DNA of 64,000 bases, from contig OZ014420.1 of NCBI GenBank assembly GCA_963965975.1, forward strand, positions 5,978,001 through 6,042,000. The letters run 5' to 3'. Position numbers and translations under genes: made by a program. This DNA comes from Xestospongia bergquistia (Eukaryota > Porifera > Demospongiae > Haplosclerida > Petrosiidae). The notes beneath the pieces were generated by a model. The model made no database searches and was not told where the DNA came from. It saw only the letters and a program-made list of their open reading frames with translations. Every line of letters begins with the position of its first letter. The stretch's first letter is position 1. This document shows, piece by piece, positions 1-16,159 of this stretch.

Positions 1-1459
<1,459 letters not shown>

Positions 1460-1516
1460 TGTCAGTGCTGATCCACCCACTCCAAATTTCAGAGTATAAA
1501 ACATGTAACTTCTTTA

Positions 1517-1561
<45 letters not shown>

Positions 1562-1818
1562 TGTTTTGTTATTAGATTTTAGTAGAAATATTAACATTTT
1601 ATATTACACTACCACTGTTAGAAGGTACATGTACAATAGTATATCTTATCACTTCTTGGTATCCTCTGTAATATTAACACATTCTTGTTTAAATTGTTGC
1701 TGTTTTTGATTTGAATTCAGACTGACACTTATTTTTAAAAAAGAAATAACTTCAGCAACTCAACCTGTTGTCTTAATTCAAGTGAAAAAATGATTAACTA
1801 TTAAATAAACAATAATAA
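1460..1818. other. Convergent intergenic gap with (AAT)n microsatellite
   Basis: Short gap between the protease stop codon and the FAF2 stop codon of the opposite strand. It holds an (AAT)n tract at about 1518-1561. No open frame or RNA gene is seen; it must contain both polyadenylation regions. Confidence 0.7.
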
Positions 1819-4018
1819 CTACTCTGTATTGTCCCGTATAAATAATAAACATTTGCGTCCTAATTTCATATCAGAGAGCAAAGGACCACCTCTTTCATCA
1901 CAGTGTAATTCACGCCGTGGGTAGTTAGTCAAGAGTGTAAAATTATAGGGGATATCATCATAAGTATATGCTAAGTCATAGAGAGACTGCAGAAAGGAAA
2001 AAGAAAATTGTAAGAGCTATTAACTATAACAAGTTGAGGCATGCCCCCATAATGCCTTGTATTTTCCCAGTAGTTTCATTTAGAACTACTGGGAGAAAAC
2101 TGCAGTATTTTTTGAGAAGACATAGTATGTTCACAGGATAAGTAATTTCTGTGCAACCATCGATTTACCTCTAACTTATCTGATGGACTAAATAATCTCT
2201 CAAGTCGACTTCCATCAGGAAGTCTGATATTAATGTGAATAGCACTAGTGTCATTTGATGACGGTTCAGCTGGGAGACGATTCCTACGGATTTCTTTCTC
2301 TCGTTGGAATGCCTGAAGGAATAATAAGTAGAGCTGTAACATCAAAATAAAAGACCTCTAATCTCTCTCTCTCTGCAAGTTCTTTCTGTCTCTCTTTTTC
2401 AGCAGCTTCAGCTGCACGTTGTATCTCCTGTTCACGTCTTTTAGTCTAAACAAGTCACACCCACTAAAAAACACAAGGTCAATACACCAATACCTTCTCC
2501 TGATCTGCTTGCAATGATTTCAGATACTCTTCTTCTTGCTCTTGACGAATTTGTTGATCCAAACTCCTCTGTTGTCTAGTAGAACAATAATAACAGCTGC
2601 TCGCTGACCACACCCACTAACCTTTCAGTTCGTAAAACTACAAGTTCAGGCTCATTTGCAGAAAACATTTGTTGAAGTTTGTCAATGACATCACTAAGAG
2701 TTATATAACCTGAATATAATGAAAATAGAAAATGTTCATTTCTTTATAGTTCTGACCTTCTAATCGTCCTATGACTGTCATACGAGATCCTCTTAACATT
2801 ATTACAGACATAAATGGATATGTGCTTTCACGAAGTATAAAGGATACTCGTGTTCCTTCTTCACTGTTTACATCTACTGCCCAAATGAGACATCCACATG
2901 ATATTAGAACATCAGTGAACACATCAGTAGCTAACACCTCACTAGTAAAAGAGAATGCGTTTATATATTCTGCCTATTGCTTATCACTTCCTCCATCCAT
3001 CCATCCATCCATCCATCCATTTATTCATCATCCATTCATTCAACTATTCACCGGCAAAAGTCAGGAGTGTCTTGATGTCCAGAAGAATGAAGATAGACAA
3101 GAAGAAATTTAAGATCACGTTTAGCATGCTCTAATGCCTAATATAAAATGATAATATTAGTATATTATATAGTGATAATACTATTATATTATATAGTGAT
3201 AATACTAATATATTATATAGTGATAATACTAGTATATTACATAGTGATAATACTATTATATTATATAGTGATAATACTAATATATTATATAGTGATAATA
3301 CTAGTATATTACATAGTGATAATACTAGTAGTATACATATTACATCATTGTTACCTCGCCATAGCTACATTCTAAAAAAGGTGGGTGTGTCATCCCATAG
3401 GTTTGTTCAAACTGAGATATAAATTCCATCACGTCACCTCGTGCATTATGGGCAGGTGCAGGCAATCGATTACCAACCAAAACATTAACTAGAGGAGACA
3501 ACAAGAGTAGTGGTCATTGAAAAAAATTTGTTAACTTACGTATTAATTGTGTTAGTTCATTAAAAGTTGAGATAACTAATCGAATGGGAAAAAAGGCCCA
3601 ATTTACCAACCATTCCCACCATCCTTGTGGTTGAGCTTGTTGCTGTTGATGGGTTACCATGGATACCATATGTGGGTGTGGTCTTGGTCTAAAATACAAT
3701 ACAATAAGTATTAGTCGTTAATGCATCATGAATCTCATTATGTCACCTGACTGGTTCAGACTGTGGTACTTGTTCCGGCAGGCGTGGCACGTGAGGAGTA
3801 TCAAAGACAGGCTGTACTCCCTCTTGAAAATTAAGAGTATCTTGTACTGCCATTTCTAGGTTCCAATGATGACGCTCTAACAAACTACGGCATTGCTCAA
3901 GATCAGAAAGTCCTGTCACTTCCTACATATAATAAATCAAGTGACAATGTTACATTCATTATAAAATTACTTGAAAGTGAGCAAGTTTAGTAATCTTCTC
4001 TTCCTCATTCTCAGCCAT
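1819..4018 (-). CDS. FAF2: FAF2/UBXD8/ETEA-type UBX protein of the ER and lipid droplets
   Basis: Adaptor that recruits the p97/VCP ATPase to ubiquitinated substrates in ER-associated degradation and on lipid droplets (family knowledge). Eleven exons, high to low: 3971-4018, 3747-3922, 3540-3688, 3355-3488, 3052-3137, 2757-2941, 2622-2709, 2494-2575, 2356-2445, 2169-2312, 1819-1986, giving 449 aa (human about 445). Domain order: UBA (residues about 12-50, GLSDLEQCRSLLERHHWN), a membrane hairpin (WWEWLVNWAFFPIRLV), the thioredoxin-like UAS domain (FLLVYLHSSGHQDTPDFCR; ESTYPFMSVIMLRGSRMTVI), a charged coiled coil, and a C-terminal UBX domain (IHINIRLPDGSRLERLF; YDDIPYNFTLLTNYPRRE). The final LLFIRDNTE matches the family end. 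Start is the only ATG in frame before MAENEEEKITKLAHFQ. It shares a 45-base gap with CMC1. Confidence 0.96.
3143..3345. repeat. AT-rich minisatellite in FAF2 intron 4
   Basis: About seven imperfect tandem copies of a unit near 23-25 bases (core TATATAGTGATAATACTA). It fills the intron between the two UAS exons. The plus-strand reading frame through it only reflects the repeat. Confidence 0.85.
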
Positions 4019-4063
4019 TTTATTGGCCACGCCCACTAGCGGTATAGGTGTGGCTGAATCCAC
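4019..4063. promoter_or_regulatory. 45-base bidirectional promoter gap FAF2/CMC1
   Basis: Only 45 bases separate the two divergent start codons. The sequence has GGCCACGCCCACTAGCGG, with a CACGCCCA GC/KLF-like box and no TATA box. Both transcription starts must lie in or near this stretch, or the 5' UTRs overlap. This is inferred from the gene models, not from transcript data. Confidence 0.5.
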
Positions 4064-4902
4064 ATGGCCAACGACAGAGGTAGCAGAATTATAAAAGTTG
4101 GAGAAGGAAATGAGCTGAGAAAAGTGGAAAAAGATGTACTAATACCCAAAATTATGAAAGAGAAAGCAATGGGAAGATGTAGCGAGTACGTACAAGGTAC
4201 TGATAGTAATACATCTAGTGTGGACATGTTTGTAATAATTGATGTAAAAATATTTTGAGACACACTTAAGTAATACTTGTTCTTCCTTTGGAGTTGCCAA
4301 CCTTCAAAAATGGGCAGTAATTATCAGACTAACTCGTTTCTCTATTCCATTCTAGTAGTTTATTTAATGATTTTAAACCTCTTGACTTCCTAACCCTTAA
4401 TGCCATCCTTTAGACATTATGTATCGTACAATTTATCTTAATACACTTCTTCTCTGTAATTCTACTGAGTGAGTTTATTTTTGGGGGGGCACTGTTAAGT
4501 GGGTGTGTCTATTTATTAATTTGCATTGTTTCAGTTTCAATTTGTATGTAGCTTTTGAAGATTGTGTTCGTGGACGATTACTATCTGTTGCATGGGCGTG
4601 TCGGGAACAAAACAAGAAGATGCAAGACTGTTTAAATACTCTGTCAGTTATTGCATACTACACTATACATAATAATGTATAATATATATTATATGTACAA
4701 AATAATGTATAATATATATTATATGTACATAATAATGTATAATATATATTATATGTACTTTATAATATATAATTATTACTGTAATATACAGTAACATTAC
4801 AGATATCATGATGTAGACTTTTATAAAGAATGTGAAGATGAATACTTAGCACAGAGAGAGGAATATCGAAGAACTGGAGTGAAAAAGAAGAAAGAAAAAT
4901 AA
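4064..4902 (+). CDS. CMC1: CMC1, twin-CX9C COX assembly mitochondrial protein
   Basis: Small intermembrane-space protein of cytochrome c oxidase biogenesis, in the CHCH family imported by MIA40 (family knowledge). Exons 4064-4196, 4552-4642, 4803-4902 give 107 aa (human 106). Residues about 20-41 (VEKDVLIPKIMKEKAMGRC) match the CMC1 core. Both CX9C motifs are intact: CSEYVQAFEDC, spanning the exon 1/2 junction, and CREQNKKMQDC. The C-terminus is basic (TGVKKKKEK), as is usual. The first motif is only completed by splicing, which confirms the intron. Intron 2 holds a tandem AT repeat. Divergent from FAF2; NDUFV1 starts 114 bases downstream on the same strand. Confidence 0.95.
4669..4757. repeat. 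AT-rich tandem repeat in CMC1 intron 2
   Basis: Three near-identical copies of a roughly 28-base unit (core AATAATGTATAATATATA) just inside the intron. Confidence 0.8.
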
Positions 4903-5016
4903 CACAAGCATTGACTTAATATTGCTATTTAATATTCATCATTATTACTTATTACTAAAGTGGGTGTGGCCAACATTGATCAGTTATGAATAATTACTCA
5001 ATAAATATTGGAGAAA

Positions 5017-8160
<3,144 letters not shown>

Positions 8161-10078
8161 TACTAACTTTTGATGTTATAATAGAGATAGCTTTGTGTAT
8201 AATATAAATAATATGAGAACTACAATATTTCAAACACATTCTATGCTATAAGAACTGATGTGTACTTGCTTCTTTAGATTAATGATATTATATAATATAA
8301 TTTGACAGGATTAATAGTCAAAGCAGTTTATCTAATTATGATGTAGTCCCTCAGCTAAACAAGCATTATTAATATACCATTAAGGGCATAATATATTGCT
8401 TACTGCATTAGTAACTTGATATAATGTAGTAACGAGGTCTCAAGCTATGTTGTTTACCTGTTTAGATGTCACAGGGAGGAGTTGGTTACATAATACTGTA
8501 TAGTTTTGTCTGTGTATGACCATCTTATGTGGCTAGTTTTTATATCTAATGAAATAAGATTACTAATTATAGTAAAATAATTGAATTACATGCAAAGGAA
8601 TGTTTGTCAACAATAAACTATAATATTTAATAATATTAGTAATAATAAAATTGAATTTTCATTAATGTTATTGCTCTCCATAATGATCTGTGTTCTGGGA
8701 AGGAATTACATTATAGATAGCCATGTCAACAGCATAGTTATAGCCCATTGCCAATATCTTCAATTACTATTACTATAAACAATATATTATATGCTCATGC
8801 TGGTATACTTGTTTAGCTGATGGTGCGAGAATAATCTTGTTAGAGTTGTCTAACTTGCCAGGTATGCTTGTTGTGCAAATTATCTTACCTCACACCTGTT
8901 AGAGTGGACAAAAACAATTTAAAGAAAATGCTAACATTGTTGAAATGATTATGGTATTAGATGTTGACCTTATCAGTGATGATGTTACAGCCTCTGTGTC
9001 TATGTGTGTGTATATGTGTGTGTAAACATAGTCAAACTTCCTTTCAATGTTTTTGTGTATTAAAAGACACGTCAAAGAGGAAAACATAATATTATATAGT
9101 TAGATATCCTTTATGGATGTCCATGTATACCACTAGATAAGACAGTGATGAGTTTGTAAGGAGAGAACATCTCTGTTTTCTATCAATACATGTACTTATA
9201 AATGATATGTGTACAAATAAATGATCTCATGTACAAGTTATTTTGTGTTATATCTTTATTTAGTAAATAGTAAAATTTATAATAACAATGTTTGCTATTA
9301 AGACCTAAAAAGCAAACAGTTAAATATATTTTGAGCACATGTCATACAGACTATAACCATAAATATATAGGTTTGTTCAACAATTATCCACATATCAATT
9401 GGACCATCTGTTCATCATTTTCCATCAACCAATCTATTCATTCTTCCATTCATTCAGTCATCTGACTATTATATATCCATTTATTATCGTTGCCATGGTC
9501 ACCATTATCTATCCTTTATCTTTAATTCCCAATATCTAACCTCCTTGTATTCCATTGTCCTTCGTATCAATTTCACTTGTTGTGTCTTCAAAGCTAACCA
9601 CTTTAAACTAGTCCTACAATGTGTTGACATACTAGTGAACTTCATGTGACATTCATATCATCTTGATGACATTTTAACGCTGTACAATCTAACAATAATA
9701 ACACTTATGAAACCTCATACATACAAGATGAACTGAAATAAGCATTTAGAACTGTCCTAATCTGTCTAACATATTATATATAGCTTAGTATAATATTAGG
9801 GAATATAGCATTGTTATATTGAGTTAAGTTGTATGGATTAGGATGGAGATTGCCTTTGACATATTTATATTTAAATTTCATATTCGAATTTTAAAAATTA
9901 AAAAAATGAATCAAAAATGAATTGTATGTACAAATTAAAATATAAATTTTCAGTATTCCATTATTGCGTGCATGTTTGTATGTGTTTATCCATATATGAT
10001 ATCTATTTATAGACAAACAGAATGGTGTTATATAAGACTCTTTAGAATTAATATGACCTTTCATTCCACTCTAAGTCA
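8161..10078. other. Gene-free stretch between NDUFV1 and the SPRY gene
   Basis: 1.9 kb of AT-rich sequence with stops in all frames. It has a TG/TA-rich patch near 8999-9030 and short CATT/CCATT-like repeats at about 9400-9500. Both flanking genes end here (convergent), so 3' UTRs are expected. No RNA gene or transposon end was recognised. Confidence 0.6.
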
Positions 10079-11104
10079 TCAATGTCTCAACACTCCATTT
10101 TGTCCATGTTGTTGAGTTAATACTGTGCGATGTTGTATAGGGTTGGTCAATCCAATGCTACATAATGAACATGTATAGTACAGTAATGACACAGATTCTC
10201 CTGGAGAGTCCAGGCTAACACTTGGCCAGATGGGACCATGAGGAAAAGAAACAGGAGATCCATAAAGTTCTCCATTTTTAGTCCAAAGTATCTCTTTTGA
10301 ATCAAAGTCTACTCTAACCCCTATGGTGTCCCCTCGGCCATATCCACCTACATAGATACTCTCTTGGACCATTGTTGCTTCAGTTGCATTGCGTCCAGAG
10401 TGAAAGTTGCCATTATTTCTTCGGGCAATTTCTCCCTTTCTGAATGGATGAGGATTCCCGTCCCAAATTGTTTTACACTTTGTCTTCCACCGAGCTTCAT
10501 CCACAATTCCAATTTGAATCCATCCTTGTACACGTGAGTTTTCTATGTACAGTATCCAACCACAACGACCTTCATAGATCCCTCTGTCTTTTGGTGTCTT
10601 TAAAACTGTTGTAGTATATGATTTACCATTGTAAATGATGGTACGACCACTGTTGGAGAAGGCAACGGAAGGATCTGCTATTGTTTCATCAAAGACTGGT
10701 GACAGCATATATTCGACTTGATTTTTGATATCTCTATTGCAGGGAAGTCTTTCTACATCTATTGATGTCCTGAGGCTTCTAGCTATTAACAGACTCGCAA
10801 GATCTTGTAGTTTCGGTGGCTGGTACAAATGTTTGCTGGGTCGTTGACGTATCCATTCGTCTAATTCTTGAGCTTCCTTCTCGACTTTTTCTCTCAATCG
10901 TCTCTGTTGCTCTTCAAGTTCCTGTTGTTCAGAGAATGATCTTGTCCTTCTCAAGGTTGTCGTCTTCTCTCTTTTATTTGTTAATCTATTATGACTCGCT
11001 AAAGTGGAAAGACTTCCAGCTTTTCTCATCACTGGATCTCTTGCACTGTGCGCTGGAGCAGCATAAACAACACGACTTCCTTTTTGTCCCATTTCTTCTT
11101 TCAA
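10079..11104 (-). CDS. Single-exon SPRY (B30.2-like) domain protein with coiled coil
   Basis: 341 aa without introns. Residues about 25-60 are basic and Ser/Thr-rich (TLRRTRSFSEQQ). Residues about 58-88 are a strongly charged helix (EQQRRLREKVEKEAQELDEW), probably coiled coil. Residues about 130-320 read as a SPRY domain: GRCGWILYIENSRVQGWIQIGI, ESIYVGGYGRGDTIGVRVDF, KEILWTKNGELYGSPVSFP, with the usual Gly-Asp-x-Ile-Gly and Trp-x-Lys-Asn-Gly cores. SPRY is a protein-interaction fold, so the partner cannot be named. No RING, B-box or SOCS box is seen, so it is not an obvious TRIM or SPSB protein. Start is the first Met; a second Met four codons on (MGQKG) is equally possible. An intronless gene among multi-exon neighbours may be an old retrocopy or simply compact. 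Confidence 0.85.
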   Translation of the reverse strand: MKEEMGQKGSRVVYAAPAHSARDPVMRKAGSLSTLASHNRLTNKREKTTTLRRTRSFSEQQELEEQQRRLREKVEKEAQELDEWIRQRPSKHLYQPPKLQDLASLLIARSLRTSIDVERLPCNRDIKNQVEYMLSPVFDETIADPSVAFSNSGRTIIYNGKSYTTTVLKTPKDRGIYEGRCGWILYIENSRVQGWIQIGIVDEARWKTKCKTIWDGNPHPFRKGEIARRNNGNFHSGRNATEATMVQESIYVGGYGRGDTIGVRVDFDSKEILWTKNGELYGSPVSFPHGPIWPSVSLDSPGESVSLLYYTCSLCSIGLTNPIQHRTVLTQQHGQNGVLRH

Positions 11105-11494
11105 TCACACGATCTTCTATTATTCAAAAACTACTAAAGACTCACTCTATATATATATATATATATTATAGTAATAACAAAATGGAAAGAATAGTTTAGG
11201 TCGAAAGCTGCTAGTCACTTTCATGCATTTACTGGAAGTGGACTGTAGGAGTTGACAGTGAATTACTACTTCCCAGTGGCTCAACTATGCGAGTTATGCT
11301 TTTATCCAATAATTGGTAATGTATTAATTTCATAAGATATATCTAGTCTGTGTAACAAACACAACAACTGTATTTAATAAGAGAACTGTTTGTAATAATA
11401 GTTGAAATAAATGATATAGGGGGATGAGGACAAAAATATTAATGAAATTACTACATATTAATTACATCGATAAAACTAAAGATAGTAGTTGAAT
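11105..11494. promoter_or_regulatory. 5' flank of the SPRY gene with (TA)n block
   Basis: Gap between the SPRY start and the ADI1 stop. An alternating (AT)n run at about 11147-11167 lies some 45 bases upstream of the SPRY ATG and could serve as a TATA element, but it may only be a microsatellite. Confidence 0.3.
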
Positions 11495-14400
11495 TCAAGC
11501 AATTTCAGCAAATTTATTTACGTATGATTTTCTTGCAGGATGATTGTCAGCAGGTCGATTAACTGGAGTCCAGACAGGCTCTCCTTTGAATAACCTCATT
11601 GCTTTAATATAGTTCTGAAGAACAATATTATATTAAATTAAAATTAACAAATTATTATGCTTAGGTGTAGGAACAGGGGGGGGGGCATGTGCCCCCCCCC
11701 CCCCCCCCAATATTTTTGGTACATTGTGAGATGGTTTCACAATCAACTGATTCACTTTTCAATCCCTATCCTCATAATACAATTTACGATGACACAGCCC
11801 AGGTTAAACGCACTTATGCTAATGTATATTCACAGAGATTTAACTAAATCAATGGACCTAGTAGAATAGAACTGCACTCCCAATAATTTTAATGTGGGAG
11901 CAGTGTACCCATATACAATGTAAACTCCCTGTTATATTAAAAGCTGTCAGTGTGTATGTGCCTCTATATGATGCAATAGAACAACGAAGTAGAGGCTTGG
12001 TTAATCATGCATACAATTAACACTAAGGCCAGGTGATGGTGAACCACAACACAGATTTAAGTCAGTGGAAAATATGTTTAGAAAGGAGTACTTTGATGTT
12101 ATTGATAGTACTGTGGGTGGGTATTGAAAGAAGATTCATGCAAACCAACTTTCTTCTAGTTAGGAATATTGAGGCACTTTTACTTGATAGTGCCAATGGC
12201 AAACCAACAACACTCTCTGATAATTCTCTCTCACTTTATACTAATGATATAGACATGGAAAAGTTAAAACTACAGTTAAAGCTTCTCCCAGATGCTGTTA
12301 AAACAGTTACTCTCGATGGCATACCTATTCATCAAGTAACACGAGTTCAAACATTGTGTGATGTTTTAAACACTCAAAATCTAGACTGAATCACTGCATG
12401 CTTTTACATGTACACAAAAATAGAACTGATAGTATATTGACACTAAGGATATTGCATCTGAATTTATTCAAAATTCCAATACCTGTACTGTATACATATT
12501 TTGGATCTTTTTGATTATATTATATACAATATTATAATATGTACATTAAAATTTTGCTCGTAAATATTGTTCCTACTCCACTGTTACTGATATTGAATTG
12601 CAAAACGTTTTGTCAGTGTAAATGACAGAAGGTTTTATTTTGGTTGTTTTTGAATACTTCATTGTTAAACTGAACAATGTTAAAATGTTACAAAAGTGCC
12701 CCCCCCCCAATGACATCCTACACATATAAGCTGTTAACTAATAAACTTAATCTCATAAAGTATAGAGGAAATTAAAATAAATTAATAAATTAATACAATG
12801 ATAGGAAGTATATCTAAATTAGTATATATGCTACATCAAGTCAGTTATGATGTTATTCAAATTGTATCACATGATCAACAATCTTTTTGACTAACAACAT
12901 GATTAATTAATTATATGTATTACCAGGGGAACCTACCTTAGTATCCAGTGTAAAACGATGATAGATACCAGCTGGTAACACAATGAGGTCACCAGGTAAT
13001 ACCTCAATTCTCACCCATTCATCCTGTTTATCACGGACATCAAAGTACCCACTACCCTCAAGAACAAATCGTATTTCTTCATCAGCATGAAGATGCTCCT
13101 CAAAGAACGATTTAATCTTAAAAGGAAGAAAGAGTTTACTTTTCTTTAAACCTATGCATAGTACATAGAATGTGAGTATGTAATTAAGTTAACATCAACA
13201 GACAACCTTTCATGTTAGAAAAAAAATCATTACATAAGAGATAATAAAAGGTTTATTTAGTACAAGCAATTATGTACGTAGCTAGCAGTTAGCCAAACTA
13301 TATTGACAACTATGTTTATCTTCGTCTTCATATCTGGTCAACAAACAAGGTGTTGATAGAATATATAAACACATAGCAAGTTCTGAAAGCCAATTAATTA
13401 TAAATTGATCATGCATATAATTAATTATGACAGCAAGAATCATATATTTCACACATTTAATTCTCTATATTACTGAATTATATACAATAGAAGAATTAGA
13501 CATCACATTATTTGGCAGTAAATGTTATTGTACAAATTTAAAGTATTATACTTTAAATTTGTACAATAACATTTACTGCCAAATAATGTGATGTCTAATT
13601 CTTCTAGTTTGTCACAAACACCACGTAGTCTATACTTTCATCACCATAGCAACACATATACATGTATCATACAAACAAAATGAATAAAAACTGAATGAAG
13701 GAAATTCAAAGACCATTTTGTCAATTCATTAGTTATCGTCTTTAGTATATAATACTAGTTCTATCAACATATTGTACATTTAAACAATAAAAAAGCTGGG
13801 ACTATAGAATGTGGAACTAAAGACAAGTGGTTTTCTTCTTCCTGTAATTTATTTTGGTAACTGGAGTAAAATTCACAGACAAATAAGTGTTTATAAATTG
13901 AATTAGATAGTTCAGTTACTTGAGAAAATATACATTACTGACATATCATACAGGGTGCGTATATCCTTCTCCTTAGCATCATGGACCTTGTAACTTTGGC
14001 TTTTTCCTAAGCTAATTATAATAATACAAAATACAGCAATACCACTATACAAGTAAAGAGAACAAACACTTGATTAGTATTATACTGATTTAGAGATATG
14101 TTGCCATTCCAGTCTACCCACATTATGAATACACTACCTTTGTTATTGTAAAAAATAAATGTTATTCAATGTGTGGTCAGGATGTTGATATGAATGACAA
14201 GGATTTTCCATCATATAAAAAAATGAGTCCTCAACAAGCAAGTTCTAGATGTAACTGTATGTAAAATTATATCATTAATAGCAGCTCCTTTTATGCTAGA
14301 CTTTAAAACTCCTAATTATAATAACATAAATGTTTCTGTTACTATTTTTAGAACAGTACAAGAGCATGGCTATATAGTAAAAAATATATTAGTTTTTTAG

Positions 14401-15456
14401 CCTCTATGTTAAGGACATTGAGTAAGATGCAAGTTGATTTAATAATCGTTTGAATCTAAAAATATGCGAAGACCTGCTGCATATTATAGTCTGAGGTTAG
14501 AAATATTTTATTGTGTGGTCCATGTCAGACAATTCTGTAATCGTTTGAACCACCTTATTAACTGTTAATAAATATATATATATATATATATTTGTATGTC
14601 CATTTGCTTTCTTATATTCTATTGTTTTATGCAACAAAATTTGTTGCATACAACAATAGATTAATTGTTAATTTTTAAAAATTAAATTAAATTAAATTAA
14701 AGCACATCCTTAAACCACAAATACAATTGGAACTATTAATACTAAATTATGGAATCCGAGAGTGGACACTCAATACTACTTTGTAACTTTATATTTTGCT
14801 TTGAAGTTTTCAAAAAATATTCAGATTCTAATTCTATTTTCTATCCTACGGCAACAAGCCATAGCCCCACCCTAACTGGAAACATATTGCTTTGCTCCAT
14901 TTTAAGAGACAACTAACTCATGGTGCTTGTGCTTCGCGCTTCACTTCACTGAGCTATGGAAAGTACAATTAGAATTGGAATTGGAATATCTGCCTTCGGA
15001 TTCCGTACTAAATGCAAACATTACAATGACAAGATATGGCTGATCATCCTCAAAGCTTCTCACTATAATTATACATAATATCTTCTAACATTCTATGGCT
15101 ACAATCATACTACTGCTAAATAATACAATCTATGCAGCTAGTGTTCTTTAGTATCTTTTAAAACATCTATAGGATGCTTTGTTTAATAATGATCTTGTTA
15201 ATTCTTACTTTTTCTTCATAGTTAGGCAACTTGTCACGAGAGATCGCAATTATATCAGTGTAGGTATAGCCTCGTTCATTTCTGATTCTATCCAGAATAC
15301 CATCTTCGTTGTAATTTACAGGATCAAGCTAAAAGGATATATTATATATTAAGCCTAATACAATGGACAGATCAAAACACACTAGCCTGTTCAGTGCCAA
15401 TACAAAAAGATTGCTAAACTAAGCATGTTCAAGGCTCATTTCTCTTTATATTAAGC

Positions 15457-15495
<39 letters not shown>

Positions 15496-15630
15496 ACACA
15501 CAGAGCCAACCTTCCAGTAGAGAACACCCAGTTTAGCAAGTTGATTTAGGCTGACAGCATCAGAGCTTTCAAGACGATGCGGTTCTCTTTGATCAAGGTC
15601 ACTATTGTCCATGTACCAAGCGCGAAGCAT
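11495..15630 (-). CDS. ADI1: Acireductone dioxygenase (methionine salvage)
   Basis: Fe(II)/Ni(II) cupin enzyme that oxidises 1,2-dihydroxy-3-keto-5-methylthiopentene in the methionine salvage cycle (family knowledge). Four exons: 15511-15630, 15209-15328, 12937-13116, 11495-11614, all phase 0, giving 179 aa, the human length. N-terminus [20 protein letters not shown]; cupin metal site in [20 protein letters not shown] (His-x-His...Glu) and the second His in [15 protein letters not shown]; end [20 protein letters not shown]. An in-frame Met 8 residues upstream, and another 7 further, would lengthen the N-terminus, but the family starts at MxxAWYMD. Introns 2 and 3 are large for this genome (2.1 and 1.3 kb) because of inserted repeats. 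Confidence 0.95.
11665..12723 (+). mobile_element. Decayed hAT-like DNA transposon in ADI1 intron 3
   Basis: Both ends carry the same inverted sequence: GTGTAGGA followed shortly by a G-run on the left, and a C-run followed by TCCTACAC on the right. Inside, on the plus strand, are remains of a zinc-finger-MYM/DUF4371-type hAT transposase: [15 protein letters not shown] in one frame, continuing [20 protein letters not shown] in the next, then up to 12389. The frame shift and the lack of a catalytic core show that it is dead. No clear 8-base target duplication was found, so the exact ends may be off by a few bases. It is antisense to ADI1. Confidence 0.65.
13488..13606. repeat. 119-base perfect palindrome in ADI1 intron 2
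   Basis: Two 59-base arms that are exact reverse complements about a single central base (13547). It runs from TAGAAGAATTAGACATC to its mirror image. It could be a recent fold-back duplication or a source of hairpin RNA; it has no transposon hallmark beyond symmetry. Confidence 0.9.
14752..15008. mobile_element. Possible fold-back (MITE-like) element in ADI1 intron 2
   Basis: ATGGAATCCGAG on the left faces CTTCGGATTCCGTAC on the right, and inner segments (TAATTCTA...; ...TAGAATTGGAATTGG) also pair. The centre is GC-richer than its surroundings. It has no coding capacity. The ends are weak, so this call is tentative. Confidence 0.35.
15456..15503. repeat. (CA)n microsatellite in ADI1 intron 1
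   Basis: About 24 CA units directly next to the exon 1 donor. Confidence 0.95.
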
Positions 15631-15715
15631 CTTGTCTCGAAGGGTAGCAGCCATGCAGTGAAAGTGCTTCCACACTATTATAGACTGTACTCAACCAAAT
15701 TAACATATTAACATT

Positions 15716-15963
15716 ACTAATCAAAAGGGTGGAGGTGTCAGAAGAGGTCACGGTGCTCTCTAAGTGTAACAGCAGCACACAAATTAAATTAAATTTTATT
15801 TAATACACATGGAAAGATATAATACACAATTGAGCTGGAGAGGTTTACTACGAGATAATATCTACATAACTATGAGTATGATGGGCTCAATTGTGTATTA
15901 TATCTTTCTATACGTGTTAATAAAATTTAATTTATTCCGTGTGCAGTCTCCATTTTGATTAGT
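15716..15963. mobile_element. MITE of about 250 bases with inverted ends
   Basis: ACTAATCAAAA at the left and TTTTGATTAGT at the right are inverted copies. Inner arms also pair over about 60 bases (GATATAATACACAATTGAG against CTCAATTGTGTATTATATC). It is non-coding. It sits 85 bases upstream of the ADI1 start and could affect that promoter. Confidence 0.75.
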
Positions 15964-16159
15964 AGGTGGAGCTAAAATCCACGTGCTGTTTGTAACTAAG
16001 TATATAGCTGTATGTAGAACTGGCGTTTGAAATATTTACTTGTCTAGTGTTCCTAGAGACGAAATAGAATGGTCTTTGTGAGGAGACAGAGATTCTTTTG
16101 TTAAAGGTATGTTTGATAAATATCTACATTTCAATAAGAGTATTAACAATAAGGTCAAG

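Noticed and set aside
3148-3375. Plus-strand Ile/Val/Tyr-rich frame resembling a membrane protein
   Set aside because: It is the translation of the intronic AT minisatellite of FAF2.
11147-11167. (AT)n run as a certain TATA box of the SPRY gene
   Set aside because: Its position would suit a promoter, but alternating AT repeats are common here, so it is only given at low confidence.
12033-12389. 118-residue plus-strand gene in the ADI1 intron
   Set aside because: The first part is out of frame with the transposase-like part; together with the inverted ends it is a dead hAT-like transposon.
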